Shown one piece after another: positions 25,625 to 34,833 of a stretch of 47,802 bases of DNA. Position 1 is the stretch's first letter, and each line of letters starts with the position of its first letter. The notes under the pieces were generated by a model, which was not told the origin of the DNA, made no database searches, and worked only from the letters and a program-made list of their open reading frames with translations. The stretch is from GCA-002712045 sp028112705 (lineage in GTDB: Bacteria; Pseudomonadota; Alphaproteobacteria; Rhodobacterales; Rhodobacteraceae): assembly GCA_028112705.1 (NCBI GenBank), contig JAOGYN010000015.1:1-47802 (forward strand), given 5' to 3'. The position numbers and the translations under genes were made by a program.

Positions 25625-27322
25625 ATGAAGTTAAAATCATTCATTATAGGAACGGCTGCCGCCCTTAGCGTTGCATCGATGGCAATAGCTGACAGAGGGT
25701 CAGACGGTCACGTTAATATTATTTATTGGCAAGCGCCATCAATTCTAAATCCTTATCTATCAGGTGGGACTAAAGATGTTGAGAGCTCATCAATGATAAT
25801 TGAACCACTCGCACGCTACAACCAAGATGGAGAATTAACAGCTTGGTTAGTAAATGAAATTCCAACAGTAGCAAATGGCGGTGTTAGTGCTGATCTTATG
25901 TCTATCACTTGGAACATAACACCAGGAATAAAATGGTCTGATGGCTCAGCGTTTACAGCACATGACGTTGTATTTTCTGGAAATTATTGTATGGATCCAG
26001 ACGGTGGTTGTGCACAGTCAAATAAATTAGCTGATGTAGCAAATATTGAAGCATTAGATGACTTGACTGTAAAAGTTACTTTCTCAGTAGCTAAACCATT
26101 TCCTTATGGACCTTTTGTTGGAGCGGAACAGCCAATAATTCAAAAAGCCCAATTTGCTGATTGTATGGGTGCAAAAGCGCCAGAGTGTACCGCAGAAAAT
26201 TTTGGACCAATTGGAACTGGACCATTTGTCGTAACAGATTTTAAAGCAAATGATGTTATAACAATGGAAGCAAACCCTCACTATAGAGATGCCTCCAAAC
26301 CAGCTTTTGCAAGTGTTACCTTTAAAGGTGGCGGCGATGCAGCAGCAGCAGCAAGATCTGTTCTAGAAACAGGCGAGTTTGATTATGCATGGAACTTACA
26401 AATTGACCCAACTATTCTTGCGAATATGGCGGCTGTTGGTAAAGGAACAGTAATTTCAAGCTTTGGTACTGCAACTGAGAGATTAATGGTTAACCTTTCC
26501 AACCCAGACCCTGCATTAGGCGATCTAAGGTCTACATTGGAAGGTGGTCCTCATCCGTTTTTAACGGATGCTGCAGTTCGTCGCGCTCTGAGTGTTTCGA
26601 TTGATAGAAACCTTCTAGCTGAAGTTGGATATGGTGCTGCAGGTAAAGCAACCTGTAATATTGTTCCAGGCCCAGCTATTTACGTTTCTACAGCAAATGA
26701 TGAGTGCTTAGTTCAAGACATAGCAAAAGCTAACAATATTCTTGAAGCTGCTGGATGGCAAAGAGGCTCAGATGGTATCAGAGCAAAAGACGGTGTTAGA
26801 TTATCTATTCTTTACCAAACATCTACAAATGCTGTTCGTCAGGATACACAAGCGATGGTTAAACAGTGGTGGTCTGAAATTGGTGTTGAAACAGAGCTAA
26901 AAAATATTAGTGCGTCTGTTTTCTTTGGCGGAGATCAATCTTCACCAGATACATACCAAAAACATTTCTCAGATATCGAGATGTACACAAACTTGTTTAG
27001 TGGAACTGATCCTGAAGCCTATATGGGTGGCTGGGTTTGTTCACAAATGCCGATGCCATCAAACAATTGGATGGGCAACAACATGCCACGATATTGTAAC
27101 CCAGATTACGATGCTATGGCAGCAGAACTTGCTACAACCGCTGACATAGGCGAACGTGCACGTATTATTATGGCAATGAATGATATGTTGATGCAAGAAG
27201 GTGCAATGATCCCTCTAGTACACCGTGGTAGAGTATCAGCACACTCAAATAAATTAGGTGGAGTGATCCAAAATACTTGGGACAGTGAACTCTGGAACGT
27301 AGCCGATTGGTTCCGTAACTAA
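25625..27322 (+). CDS. Peptide/opine-type ABC transporter, substrate-binding protein
   Basis: A 565-residue periplasmic binding protein of the Opp/Dpp (SBP family 5) class. It has a signal peptide ending at about AIA|DRG, an N-terminal WQAPSILNPYLSGG, the family motif WSDGSAFTAHDVVFSG, and a conserved AVRRALSVSIDRN segment. The ATG follows AAGGAGGA at an ideal distance. Substrate could be oligopeptides, N-acyl amino acids or opines. The protein has Cys pairs (YCMDPDGGC, DCMGAKAPEC) that may form disulfides. A strong hairpin follows the gene, before the permease genes. Confidence 0.92.
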   Translation: MKLKSFIIGTAAALSVASMAIADRGSDGHVNIIYWQAPSILNPYLSGGTKDVESSSMIIEPLARYNQDGELTAWLVNEIPTVANGGVSADLMSITWNITPGIKWSDGSAFTAHDVVFSGNYCMDPDGGCAQSNKLADVANIEALDDLTVKVTFSVAKPFPYGPFVGAEQPIIQKAQFADCMGAKAPECTAENFGPIGTGPFVVTDFKANDVITMEANPHYRDASKPAFASVTFKGGGDAAAAARSVLETGEFDYAWNLQIDPTILANMAAVGKGTVISSFGTATERLMVNLSNPDPALGDLRSTLEGGPHPFLTDAAVRRALSVSIDRNLLAEVGYGAAGKATCNIVPGPAIYVSTANDECLVQDIAKANNILEAAGWQRGSDGIRAKDGVRLSILYQTSTNAVRQDTQAMVKQWWSEIGVETELKNISASVFFGGDQSSPDTYQKHFSDIEMYTNLFSGTDPEAYMGGWVCSQMPMPSNNWMGNNMPRYCNPDYDAMAAELATTADIGERARIIMAMNDMLMQEGAMIPLVHRGRVSAHSNKLGGVIQNTWDSELWNVADWFRN

Positions 27323-27333
27323 TTATTAAACCC

Positions 27334-27364
27334 TTACTGCCCCAAAAATTATTTGGGGCAGTAA
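27334..27364 (+). repeat. Intercistronic hairpin after the binding-protein gene
   Basis: A perfect 13-base stem (TTACTGCCCCAAA with TTTGGGGCAGTAA) and a five-base loop start 11 bases after the binding-protein stop codon. The next bases are CCAAAAC, with no T-run, so it is not a normal Rho-independent terminator in the plus direction. It more likely protects the 3' end of the upstream message, as intercistronic stem-loops do in maltose-type operons. Confidence 0.75.
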
Positions 27365-27402
27365 CCAAAACAATTTTAACACTTTTAAGTTAAGGAACTG
27401 CA

Positions 27403-28431
27403 ATGTTGAAATACACAATCAGACGATTGATTTTCACCATACCAGTTCTTTTATTTATAAGTTTGGTGATTTTTTTACTATTAGACTTAGCTCCAAGTGA
27501 CCCAACAGGAAACCTCCCAATGACGGTTCCCCCAGAGGTTCGAGAACAAATACGACTTGCTCTGGGCTTAGGCGAGCCTATGTATTGGCGATATTTAATG
27601 TGGTGCAATCAATTTTTTATAATAGAGCCTTTAAATATTATCGAACAAGCATGGGGAGTTTGTTGGGGAGAATGCGGAAGTCGGACTCGGGTCATGAGTT
27701 GGGCCACGAGATCACCAGTAGTTGATCTGATAATTGAGAGAACGCCTCAAACACTATGGGTTGTAGGAATGTCTTATGTCGTAGGTATTATTATAGCTAT
27801 ACCAATTGGTGTCATTTCAGCCTACCGACAATACAGTTGGTTTGATCAGACAGGTACGTTTATTGCGATGGTTGGATTTTCTGTACCAACATTCTTTACT
27901 GGCGTTTTGCTAATTGTTATATTTTCAACTTTAATACCAACTGATAGTATCTTTTGGTTACCATCTATATACGACACAACACATAAGGTTACTGACTGGG
28001 AAAGCTTTGTATTTCAAATAAGACAAATCTTAATGCCAGTTTTTGTTTTAGCACTATACAACGCTGCTCAAATCAGTCGATTTATGCGAGCTTCTATGCT
28101 TGACAATTTAAGTCTTGATTATGTTAGGACAGCTCGCGCCAAAGGAATGAAAGAAAGGGTCGTCTTACTAGTTCATGTATTACGTAATTCTTTAATTCCA
28201 GTTGTTACAGTATTAGCCTTAAATATTCCCCACGTCTTTGGAGGAGCAATAATAACCGAGCAGGTTTTTAAAGTTAATGGCTTAGGAGCTCTTCTCATAT
28301 TGGGAATAGAGGGCGCTGATATTCCATTAGTTCAAACACTCACATTTATCTTTGCAATTCTAATAGTATTTTTTAATTTAGTCGCAGACGTACTATATGG
28401 AATATTAGATCCAAGGATAAGATATGACTAA
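27403..28431 (+). CDS. Peptide-type ABC transporter, permease (DppB family)
   Basis: A 342-residue inner-membrane permease. It opens with the family N-terminus MLKYTIRRLIFTIPVLLFISLVIFLLLDLAPSDP, and the EAA loop is visible at YVRTARAKGMKERVVLLVHVLRNSLIPVVT. A large periplasmic loop lies between segments 1 and 2, typical of DppB/OppB. GCN-rich Cys at about 68, 83 and 87 in this loop (MWCNQF, VCWGECG) could form a disulfide. It follows the binding-protein gene and overlaps the next permease gene by eight bases. Confidence 0.93.
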   Translation: MLKYTIRRLIFTIPVLLFISLVIFLLLDLAPSDPTGNLPMTVPPEVREQIRLALGLGEPMYWRYLMWCNQFFIIEPLNIIEQAWGVCWGECGSRTRVMSWATRSPVVDLIIERTPQTLWVVGMSYVVGIIIAIPIGVISAYRQYSWFDQTGTFIAMVGFSVPTFFTGVLLIVIFSTLIPTDSIFWLPSIYDTTHKVTDWESFVFQIRQILMPVFVLALYNAAQISRFMRASMLDNLSLDYVRTARAKGMKERVVLLVHVLRNSLIPVVTVLALNIPHVFGGAIITEQVFKVNGLGALLILGIEGADIPLVQTLTFIFAILIVFFNLVADVLYGILDPRIRYD

Positions 28432-29323
28432 AAAAACAAGTACAAAACAAACAAGTCAATGGCTAGATGTATGGATGCAATTTAAAACGCACCGTGGGGC
28501 TTTAATTGGCATGATCGTATTCTCAATAATCTGTATGCTAGTAGCATTTGGCCCATGGTTTTGGACGTTGGATCCAAATTATATTGATATACGTGCAAAA
28601 AACCAAGGTCCTAATTTTCTTCATCCCATGGGAACAGACCAATTAGGAAGAGATACTTTTTCAAATCTTCTAGCTGGAGGCAGAGTTTCATTATTGGTTG
28701 GTGTTACAGCTATGGCTTTGTCCGTAGTTTTTGGAACATTCGTGGGCGTTGTATCGGGATTTTTTAGACGGTTAGATGGTCCATTGATGCGATTAACTGA
28801 CTTGTTTTTAGCATTACCCCTTCTTCCCTTATTGTTAGTAATGATAATGCTTTTTCGGGATACATTGAGAGGCATGTTTGGTCCTGAAACTGGAATATTT
28901 ATCTTAATTGTAACTGCGATTGGGTTAACGAGTTGGATGCCAATAGCTAGGATCGTACGAGGTGATGTCTTGGCTGTAAAAGAAAGAGAATTTGTGTTAG
29001 CTGCAAGATCTTTAGGAACCCACAATACGCAAATGATAACGCGTCATATTCTACCAAACGTACTAAGTCCAATAATGGTTTCGGCTACTTTGAGTGTAGC
29101 TACTGCTATAATTACCGAGAGTGCACTTTCATTTCTCGGATTAGGCTTCCCCTCTGACTTTCCAACTTGGGGACGACTTCTATACGATAGTACTAATTTT
29201 ATGAAAATAAGCCCTGAAAGGGTTATATATCCCGGCCTAGCAATAAGCTTAACAGTTTTAAGTGTGAATTATATTGGTGACGGCCTTAGAGATGCATTAG
29301 ATCCAAGAATTCGCGGTAGATGA
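28424..29323 (+). CDS. Peptide-type ABC transporter, permease (DppC family)
   Basis: A 299-residue permease, the second half of the channel. Family marks are HPMGTDQLGRDTFSNLLAGGRVSL after the first membrane segment, the EAA loop EFVLAARSLGTHNTQMITRHILPNVLSP, and the C-terminal SVNYIGDGLRDALDPRIRGR. Its ATG lies inside the end of the DppB-type gene, so translation is coupled. The gene ends 15 bases from the convergent pntB. The two permeases and the binding protein need the divergent fused ATPase for energy. Confidence 0.94.
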   Translation: MTKKTSTKQTSQWLDVWMQFKTHRGALIGMIVFSIICMLVAFGPWFWTLDPNYIDIRAKNQGPNFLHPMGTDQLGRDTFSNLLAGGRVSLLVGVTAMALSVVFGTFVGVVSGFFRRLDGPLMRLTDLFLALPLLPLLLVMIMLFRDTLRGMFGPETGIFILIVTAIGLTSWMPIARIVRGDVLAVKEREFVLAARSLGTHNTQMITRHILPNVLSPIMVSATLSVATAIITESALSFLGLGFPSDFPTWGRLLYDSTNFMKISPERVIYPGLAISLTVLSVNYIGDGLRDALDPRIRGR

Positions 29324-29337
29324 ATCAATAATTAAAC

Positions 29338-30738
29338 TCAAGTAACAATAGTGAGTAATTGATCTATAGATGTTTTGGCATCTCCATAGTACATGCGCGT
29401 ATTTTCTTTAAAAAATAAAGGATTTTCTATACCTGAGTAACCTGTTCCCTGTCCTCTTTTTGATACAAATACCTGTCTGGCTTTCCATACTTCCAGCACT
29501 GGCATTCCGGCTATTGGACTATTTGGGTCATCTTGCGCAGCTGGGTTAACAATATCATTTGAGCCAATTACAATGACTACATCTGTATTTGGAAGATCAT
29601 CATTAATCTCATCCATTTCCAATACTATATCATATGGGACCCTGGCCTCAGCAAGTAATACATTCATATGACCTGGTAATCTCCCCGCAACAGGATGAAT
29701 ACCAAACCGAACTTTAGTTCCACTAGCAATTAATCTTCTGGTGAGCTCAGCCACTGACTGCTGAGCTTGTGCAACAGCCATACCGTAACCTGGAACGATT
29801 ACTACGGAATCTGCATCCTCTAGAGCACTAGCAACGCCTACACTATCTATAGCTATCTGTTCACCTTCAATGTCCATAGCAGGACCGGAATTATTTCCAA
29901 AGCCACCCAGTATTACAGCAATAAAATGGCGATTCATAGCTTTACACATAATGTATGATAGAATGGCACCAGATGAGCCAACTAGTGCGCCAGTAACAAT
30001 TAGCAGGTCATTCCCCAATAGAAATCCTGTCGCAGCGGCAGCCCAACCAGAATAACTATTAAGCATTGATACCACGACAGGCATGTCGGCACCACCAATA
30101 GCTGCCACTAAATGAGCACCTAGTATAAATGCAATTAAGAGCATTAAATATAACGTCCACAGTTCTGATGAGTTTATGTACATAATTAGCAACATGAAGC
30201 TAAAAAATACTGCTAAACCATTTAATATGTGGCGACCAGGTAAAATTAAAGCTTTGCCGTCAATTTTACCTGCTAGTTTTGCATAAGCTAATATTGATCC
30301 AGTAAAAGTAATTGCTCCGATAAATACTCCTAAAAATATTTCTATTTTATGGATGAGGAGTTCAACATTTGTCAATTTATCATGCTGATCGTCCATTCCC
30401 GAAATTTGCAGTGCAGCGTTTAAGCCAATAAAGACAGCAGCTAACCCAACAAAACTATGTAATGCAGCCACTAATTGAGGCATTTCAGTCATTTCGACCC
30501 GTTGTGCAACAGTCTTACCAATAAGGGCCCCTATTGCTAGAAGTGGAACTAAAAGGACATAAGAAAGTGTTGTAAAACCAGGGCCAAATATTATGATTGC
30601 AGTTACAGCTATTAACATACCAAAAATACCATACCATACCGCTCGTTTTGCTTTTTCTTGGTTAGACAAACCTCCCAAAGAAAGTATAAACAAGATAGAT
30701 GCCGCTATATATGCCGCTGATAATATGCCTGTACCCAT
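29338..30738 (-). CDS. pntB: NAD(P) transhydrogenase subunit beta
   Basis: A 466-residue subunit of the proton-translocating transhydrogenase, which makes NADPH from NADH using the proton gradient. The N-terminal part has about nine membrane segments. The C-terminal NADP-binding domain shows VVIVPGYGMAVAQAQ, RFGIHPVAGRLPGHMNVLLAEA and VIVIGSNDIVNPAAQDDPNSP. Length matches PntB. It follows pntA with a 12-base gap and is convergent with the peptide permease gene. Confidence 0.97.
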   Translation of the reverse strand: MGTGILSAAYIAASILFILSLGGLSNQEKAKRAVWYGIFGMLIAVTAIIIFGPGFTTLSYVLLVPLLAIGALIGKTVAQRVEMTEMPQLVAALHSFVGLAAVFIGLNAALQISGMDDQHDKLTNVELLIHKIEIFLGVFIGAITFTGSILAYAKLAGKIDGKALILPGRHILNGLAVFFSFMLLIMYINSSELWTLYLMLLIAFILGAHLVAAIGGADMPVVVSMLNSYSGWAAAATGFLLGNDLLIVTGALVGSSGAILSYIMCKAMNRHFIAVILGGFGNNSGPAMDIEGEQIAIDSVGVASALEDADSVVIVPGYGMAVAQAQQSVAELTRRLIASGTKVRFGIHPVAGRLPGHMNVLLAEARVPYDIVLEMDEINDDLPNTDVVIVIGSNDIVNPAAQDDPNSPIAGMPVLEVWKARQVFVSKRGQGTGYSGIENPLFFKENTRMYYGDAKTSIDQLLTIVT

Positions 30739-30750
30739 TAAACCAACCTT

Positions 30751-32322
30751 CTAAGATTTTTGAAACATTTGGAGCATTCTTCTTGTTACCATAAATCCTC
30801 CAACAATATTTATGGTAGCTATTAATACACTAATCGAAGCAAGTATGGTTATAATGATATTGCTTGAACCCATTTGTAACAATGCACCTAATATAATGAT
30901 TCCAGATATTGCATTTGTAACGGCCATTAATGGAGTATGAAGTGAGTGACTGACATTCCAAATAACTTGAAACCCAACAAAACAACTTAACGCAAAAACA
31001 ATAAAATGTTGCATGAAACTTATTGGAGCATACGCACCAATCAAAAGCATCAACACAGATCCAAAAACTAATACATAAGTTTGCTGTTTTCCAGATTTCG
31101 CAAGTGCAGTTGCTTTTTCTGTTTCTAATTCTTCTTTTGTGTTCTCAACAGGTTTGATCTTTTGAGTCGCAATAGCGCGTATCTTGGGTGCGGGCGGTGG
31201 AAAAGTTATTTCACCGTCATAACAAATTGTTGCACCCCTTATAACATCATCATTCATATCATGATTGATTTGACCATCTTTTTCTGGTGACAAATCAGAC
31301 AGCATATGACGAACATTCGTAGAATATAATTCAGAGGATTGAGCTGCCATTCTACTTGGAAAATCTGTAAATCCAATTATTATTACACCATTATCACTCA
31401 GGATTTTTTTATCAGGTACTGTTAATTCGCAATTACCACCTCTTTCAGCCGCCAAATCAACTACCACTGAACCAGTTTTCATTGAAGAAACCATATCTTT
31501 CATCCAGAGCTTTGGAGCATCTCGGCCAGGGATAAGTGCTGTTGAAATAACAATATCAATAGTGGGTGCAAGCTCCATAAATTTCTCTAACTGCTTTTCC
31601 CTGAATTCAGGTGAAGAAGGAGACGCATAGCCACCGGCTTGAGCTCCATCTATTTGGCTTTCAGTGAAATCCAAAAACACAAATTCTGCACCCATTGATT
31701 CAATTTGTTCGGCTACTTCTGGGCGAACATCAAAAGCATATACCTGTGCACCTAATGATGTGGCAGCACCAATCGCCGCAAGGCCAGCTACACCAGCTCC
31801 AATGACCAGCACTTTTGCTGGTGGAATTTTTCCAGCAGCAGTCACCTGCCCTGTGAAGAATTTTCCATAATTACTACTTGCTTCTATAACCGCCCTATAA
31901 CCAGCGATATTTGCCATTGAGGACAAAGCATCCATTTTTTGAGCCCTGGAAATTCGAGGCACCATATCCATTGCCACAACTCTAACACCTTGTTTATTAA
32001 TCAAACTTAATAAACTCTCAGATTGACCAGGGTAAAAAAAACTAATTAAAGTTTTATTTTTATTTAATAATTCAATTTCATCAGTAGTGGGTGGTTGAAC
32101 TTTAATTAAAACGTCCACCTCCTTACAAAGACTCTTCTCTTCTTTAAGCACTATGACACCTGAATTTATATAATCTTGATCAGAAAATCCAGATGTTATA
32201 CCCGCATTTTCTTCAATAAAGCATTCATGGCCAAGCTTTATAATTTGACTGGCAGAAGTTGGGGTCATTGCAACCCTGCGTTCGTTTTCAGCCTTTTCTT
32301 TTAGAGCACCTATCTTCATCAT
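30751..32322 (-). CDS. pntA: NAD(P) transhydrogenase subunit alpha, full-length form
   Basis: A 523-residue subunit with the NAD-binding domain (KIGALKEKAENERRVAMTP at the start, VLVIGAGVAGLAAIGAA as nucleotide-binding loop) and a C-terminal membrane part of four segments (about residues 420-515). The alpha subunit is one chain here; in Rhodospirillum-type enzymes it is split in two. In-frame codons extend 15 residues upstream to 32367, but the family N-terminus begins at MMKIGALKE, so I use the ATG at 32320-32322 (the next ATG at 32317-32319 is equally possible). With pntB it supplies NADPH. Confidence 0.95.
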   Translation of the reverse strand: MMKIGALKEKAENERRVAMTPTSASQIIKLGHECFIEENAGITSGFSDQDYINSGVIVLKEEKSLCKEVDVLIKVQPPTTDEIELLNKNKTLISFFYPGQSESLLSLINKQGVRVVAMDMVPRISRAQKMDALSSMANIAGYRAVIEASSNYGKFFTGQVTAAGKIPPAKVLVIGAGVAGLAAIGAATSLGAQVYAFDVRPEVAEQIESMGAEFVFLDFTESQIDGAQAGGYASPSSPEFREKQLEKFMELAPTIDIVISTALIPGRDAPKLWMKDMVSSMKTGSVVVDLAAERGGNCELTVPDKKILSDNGVIIIGFTDFPSRMAAQSSELYSTNVRHMLSDLSPEKDGQINHDMNDDVIRGATICYDGEITFPPPAPKIRAIATQKIKPVENTKEELETEKATALAKSGKQQTYVLVFGSVLMLLIGAYAPISFMQHFIVFALSCFVGFQVIWNVSHSLHTPLMAVTNAISGIIILGALLQMGSSNIIITILASISVLIATINIVGGFMVTRRMLQMFQKS

Positions 32323-32392
32323 AAATTCCAAATTACTATTGTACTGGATATAGTATAATTTAAACAATTATCAAACCAATTAAATCAGAATT

Positions 32393-32408
32393 ATGATTTT
32401 AAAATCAT
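32393..32408. promoter_or_regulatory. Perfect 16-base palindrome in the pntA/SDR control region
   Basis: ATGATTTTAAAATCAT is a perfect palindrome lying about 71 bases before pntA and 108 before the SDR gene, which are divergent. It could be a binding site for a dimeric regulator serving either promoter. It is entirely A/T apart from one G and one C, so chance cannot be excluded. Confidence 0.4.
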
Positions 32409-32444
32409 TTAATCTAGTTTAGTAAGTCATAACTACAATTAAGC

Positions 32445-32486
32445 TTTGGTTTAACATTATTTTTGTATATTATTTAATAAACCAAA
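32445..32486. promoter_or_regulatory. Nine-base inverted repeat before the SDR gene
   Basis: TTTGGTTTA (32445-32453) and TAAACCAAA (32478-32486) are perfect reverse complements separated by 24 bases, ending 29 bases before the SDR start codon. The spacing (about three helical turns centre to centre) would suit two halves of an operator or a looped leader. Weak -10-like TATATT lies between them. Confidence 0.4.
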
Positions 32487-32515
32487 ATTATCAAATTTTG
32501 AATAAGGAGAAAACT

Positions 32516-33277
32516 ATGACACATTTAAAAGGTAAACATGCATTAGTTACTGGTGGTGGAACTGGTATTGGGCAAGGTATTGCAGTAATGCTTTCAAAAC
32601 TTGGTGCTACTGTTACTATCACTGGTCGTAGAATAGAAACATTAACAGAAACATGTTCATTAGCTGACAATATTTTTCCCATAGTAATGGATATGGCTTC
32701 CGAAAAAAGTGTAATCACAGGCACTAAATCAGCCATTAGCGAAAGAGGCCCAACATTAATTCATGTTGCCAATGCAGGAATTGCTGAAACTATGCCTGTT
32801 CACAAAATGGAATTGGCGTTTTGGAATAAGATTATGAGAACTAATTTGGATGGCGTTTTTTTAGGAATTCGTGAAGCATTACCTGGCATGAGAGAACATA
32901 ATTATGGCAGAATAATTACCATTAGTTCAATTGCGGGATTAAAAGGGTTAAAATACGGTGCGGCATACTCAGCATCAAAACATGCCATAATTGGATTAAC
33001 AAAAACATTGTCTGAGGAATATATGAGTACTGGAATAACAGCAAATGCCATATGCCCAGGTTACGTAAGAACACCAATTGTAGATAGGAATAGAGATTTG
33101 ATTGCCTCTAGAAGCAATATGACAAGTGAACAGGCAGAAAAATCAATGTCTCAGGATAATCGTCACAAGCGCTTAATAGAAGTAAATGAGATTACATGTG
33201 CTGCAGAATACTTGGTGAACAAAAATTCTGAGTCTATTAATGGGCAAACACTTGAAATAGCGGGTGGTCAAATTTAA
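32516..33277 (+). CDS. SDR family oxidoreductase, 3-hydroxybutyrate-dehydrogenase-like
   Basis: A 253-residue short-chain dehydrogenase. The nucleotide-binding motif TGGGTGIGQGI is near residue 13, NAG follows in HVANAGIAE, and the catalytic Ser and YSASK motif lie in ISSIAGLKGLKYGAAYSASKHA. C-terminal NGQTLEIAGGQI is typical of classical SDRs. The motif order resembles 3-hydroxybutyrate dehydrogenases and 3-oxoacyl reductases, but substrate is not fixed. The start at 32516 follows AAGGAG; an upstream TTG at 32498 is less likely. It is divergent from pntA and convergent with glpK. Confidence 0.88.
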   Translation: MTHLKGKHALVTGGGTGIGQGIAVMLSKLGATVTITGRRIETLTETCSLADNIFPIVMDMASEKSVITGTKSAISERGPTLIHVANAGIAETMPVHKMELAFWNKIMRTNLDGVFLGIREALPGMREHNYGRIITISSIAGLKGLKYGAAYSASKHAIIGLTKTLSEEYMSTGITANAICPGYVRTPIVDRNRDLIASRSNMTSEQAEKSMSQDNRHKRLIEVNEITCAAEYLVNKNSESINGQTLEIAGGQI

Positions 33278-33297
33278 TAGATTAAAAATAATAAATA

Positions 33298-34755
33298 TTA
33301 ACTTAGAAGCTTTTTTACTGCTTTTTCCCAATTAGCATAATCCGTATCAATCGAAAATCTGTTACTTACAGGATTAAAAACCATATCTTTCTGTAGAATC
33401 TTTTCCAAATCAGTTAAGTCAGAAAAATAACCAAGTGATAAACCTGTTAAAAATGCAACCCCAACGGCACTTGCCTCAATATTTAGTGGTCTTTCAACTT
33501 TAATGCCAATTTGATTTGAAAGATTTTGCATAAGCCAATTGTTTCTACACACTCCACCATCAACTTTTAATATTTCTAACTTTTGATCCAAATAATCAGA
33601 GCACATCGCACTAAACAAATCACGAGCCTGGAAAGTTATACTTTGCAATGCTGCTTTGGCTATATCATTAATAGTCGTACTTCTCTCCAGTCCAAATATA
33701 GCTCCACGGCATTGAGAATCCCAATATGGTGCACCAAGTCCAGTAAATGCGGGAATAAAAATAACTTCATTGGGCTTATTAGAATTATTAATCAACCCCT
33801 CTAGCTCGTTGTAATCATTTATAAAGTTCATATTATTTTTAAGCCAGTCGATTATTGTACCAACATTAAAAATAGAACCCTCCAAAGCATAACTGGCTTT
33901 GCCTTCAAATTGATATGCTATCGTGGTGATTAAATTAGATTGTGATTTTTTAGGTATAAATCCAGTATTAAGTAAAGCAAAACAACCAGTTCCAAATGTA
34001 GCTTTAATCATCCCTGTCTTAAAACAACCAAGCCCAATAGCAGCAGCCTGTTGATCACCAATCAGCGCTCTAATTGGTACATTCGTTCCAGTTATTGAAG
34101 TTTCGGAAAAATCTGAAGAACTATCTTTTACCAGAGGTAAAATTGACTGAGGTATATTGAATAATTTTAATAATTCGGAATCCCATTTACCTTCAAAGAT
34201 ATTGTAGAGCATTGTTCTAGAAGCATTAGTTGCATCGGTCGCATGAACTCTACCATTTGTTAAATGCCAGAGAAGAAAAGAATCTATAGTACCAAATGCT
34301 AACTTTCCATTTTCAGCATCAGCCCTTGCTTTAGGAATATTATCTAAGATCCAACAAATTTTTGTTGCTGAAAAATAAGGGTCTAATAGCAAACCTGTCT
34401 TTTCTTTAATAAACTTTTCATAACCCATTTTTTTTAATTCAGCGCATCGAACTGCGGTCCGTCTATCTTGCCAGATGATCGCATTATAAATTGGTAAACC
34501 CGTACTCCTATCCCAAATAACTACCGTTTCACGTTGATTTGTGATACCAATTCCAACAATATCAATAGATGCAGTTTTATTAATTGTATTTTTCACACTT
34601 TGAAGAATTTTTAGAGGCTCTTGTTCAACCCAACCTGAGTTTGGAAAACTAGTAGCCAATTTTTCACTAAAGCTATTAACAACATTAAGGGATTTATCAA
34701 ATAAAATAGCCCTTGTGGATGTTGTTCCTTGATCAATAGCAAGAAAATTATTCAT
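33298..34755 (-). CDS. glpK: Glycerol kinase
   Basis: A 485-residue FGGY-family kinase that phosphorylates glycerol to glycerol 3-phosphate. Motifs are AIDQGTTSTRAILFD at the N-terminus, GITNQRETVVIWDR, DATNASRTMLYNI, IGDQQAAAIGLGCF and FGTGCFALLNTG, and FTGLGAPYWDSQCRGAIFGL. These follow glycerol kinase rather than other FGGY sugar kinases. No glpF, glpD or glycerol transporter gene is nearby, so its substrate supply is not evident from the window. Length is close to the usual 490-500 residues. Confidence 0.95.
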   Translation of the reverse strand: MNNFLAIDQGTTSTRAILFDKSLNVVNSFSEKLATSFPNSGWVEQEPLKILQSVKNTINKTASIDIVGIGITNQRETVVIWDRSTGLPIYNAIIWQDRRTAVRCAELKKMGYEKFIKEKTGLLLDPYFSATKICWILDNIPKARADAENGKLAFGTIDSFLLWHLTNGRVHATDATNASRTMLYNIFEGKWDSELLKLFNIPQSILPLVKDSSSDFSETSITGTNVPIRALIGDQQAAAIGLGCFKTGMIKATFGTGCFALLNTGFIPKKSQSNLITTIAYQFEGKASYALEGSIFNVGTIIDWLKNNMNFINDYNELEGLINNSNKPNEVIFIPAFTGLGAPYWDSQCRGAIFGLERSTTINDIAKAALQSITFQARDLFSAMCSDYLDQKLEILKVDGGVCRNNWLMQNLSNQIGIKVERPLNIEASAVGVAFLTGLSLGYFSDLTDLEKILQKDMVFNPVSNRFSIDTDYANWEKAVKKLLS

Positions 34756-34833
34756 TTTTTATCTCTATTTTTAAATTAATCAACAAACTTTGTTAAAATT
34801 ATTAACTTAATCTGTAATTAACAATAACTTAAA

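Noticed and set aside
28621..29025. 134-codon open frame antisense to the DppC-type permease gene
   Set aside because: Its translation has no recognisable motif, and the opposite strand holds a clear permease with family motifs in the same region.
32323..32367. Fifteen-residue N-terminal extension of PntA
   Set aside because: The family N-terminus starts at MMKIGALKE; the extension is rich in Tyr and Asn and reads like non-coding AT-rich DNA.
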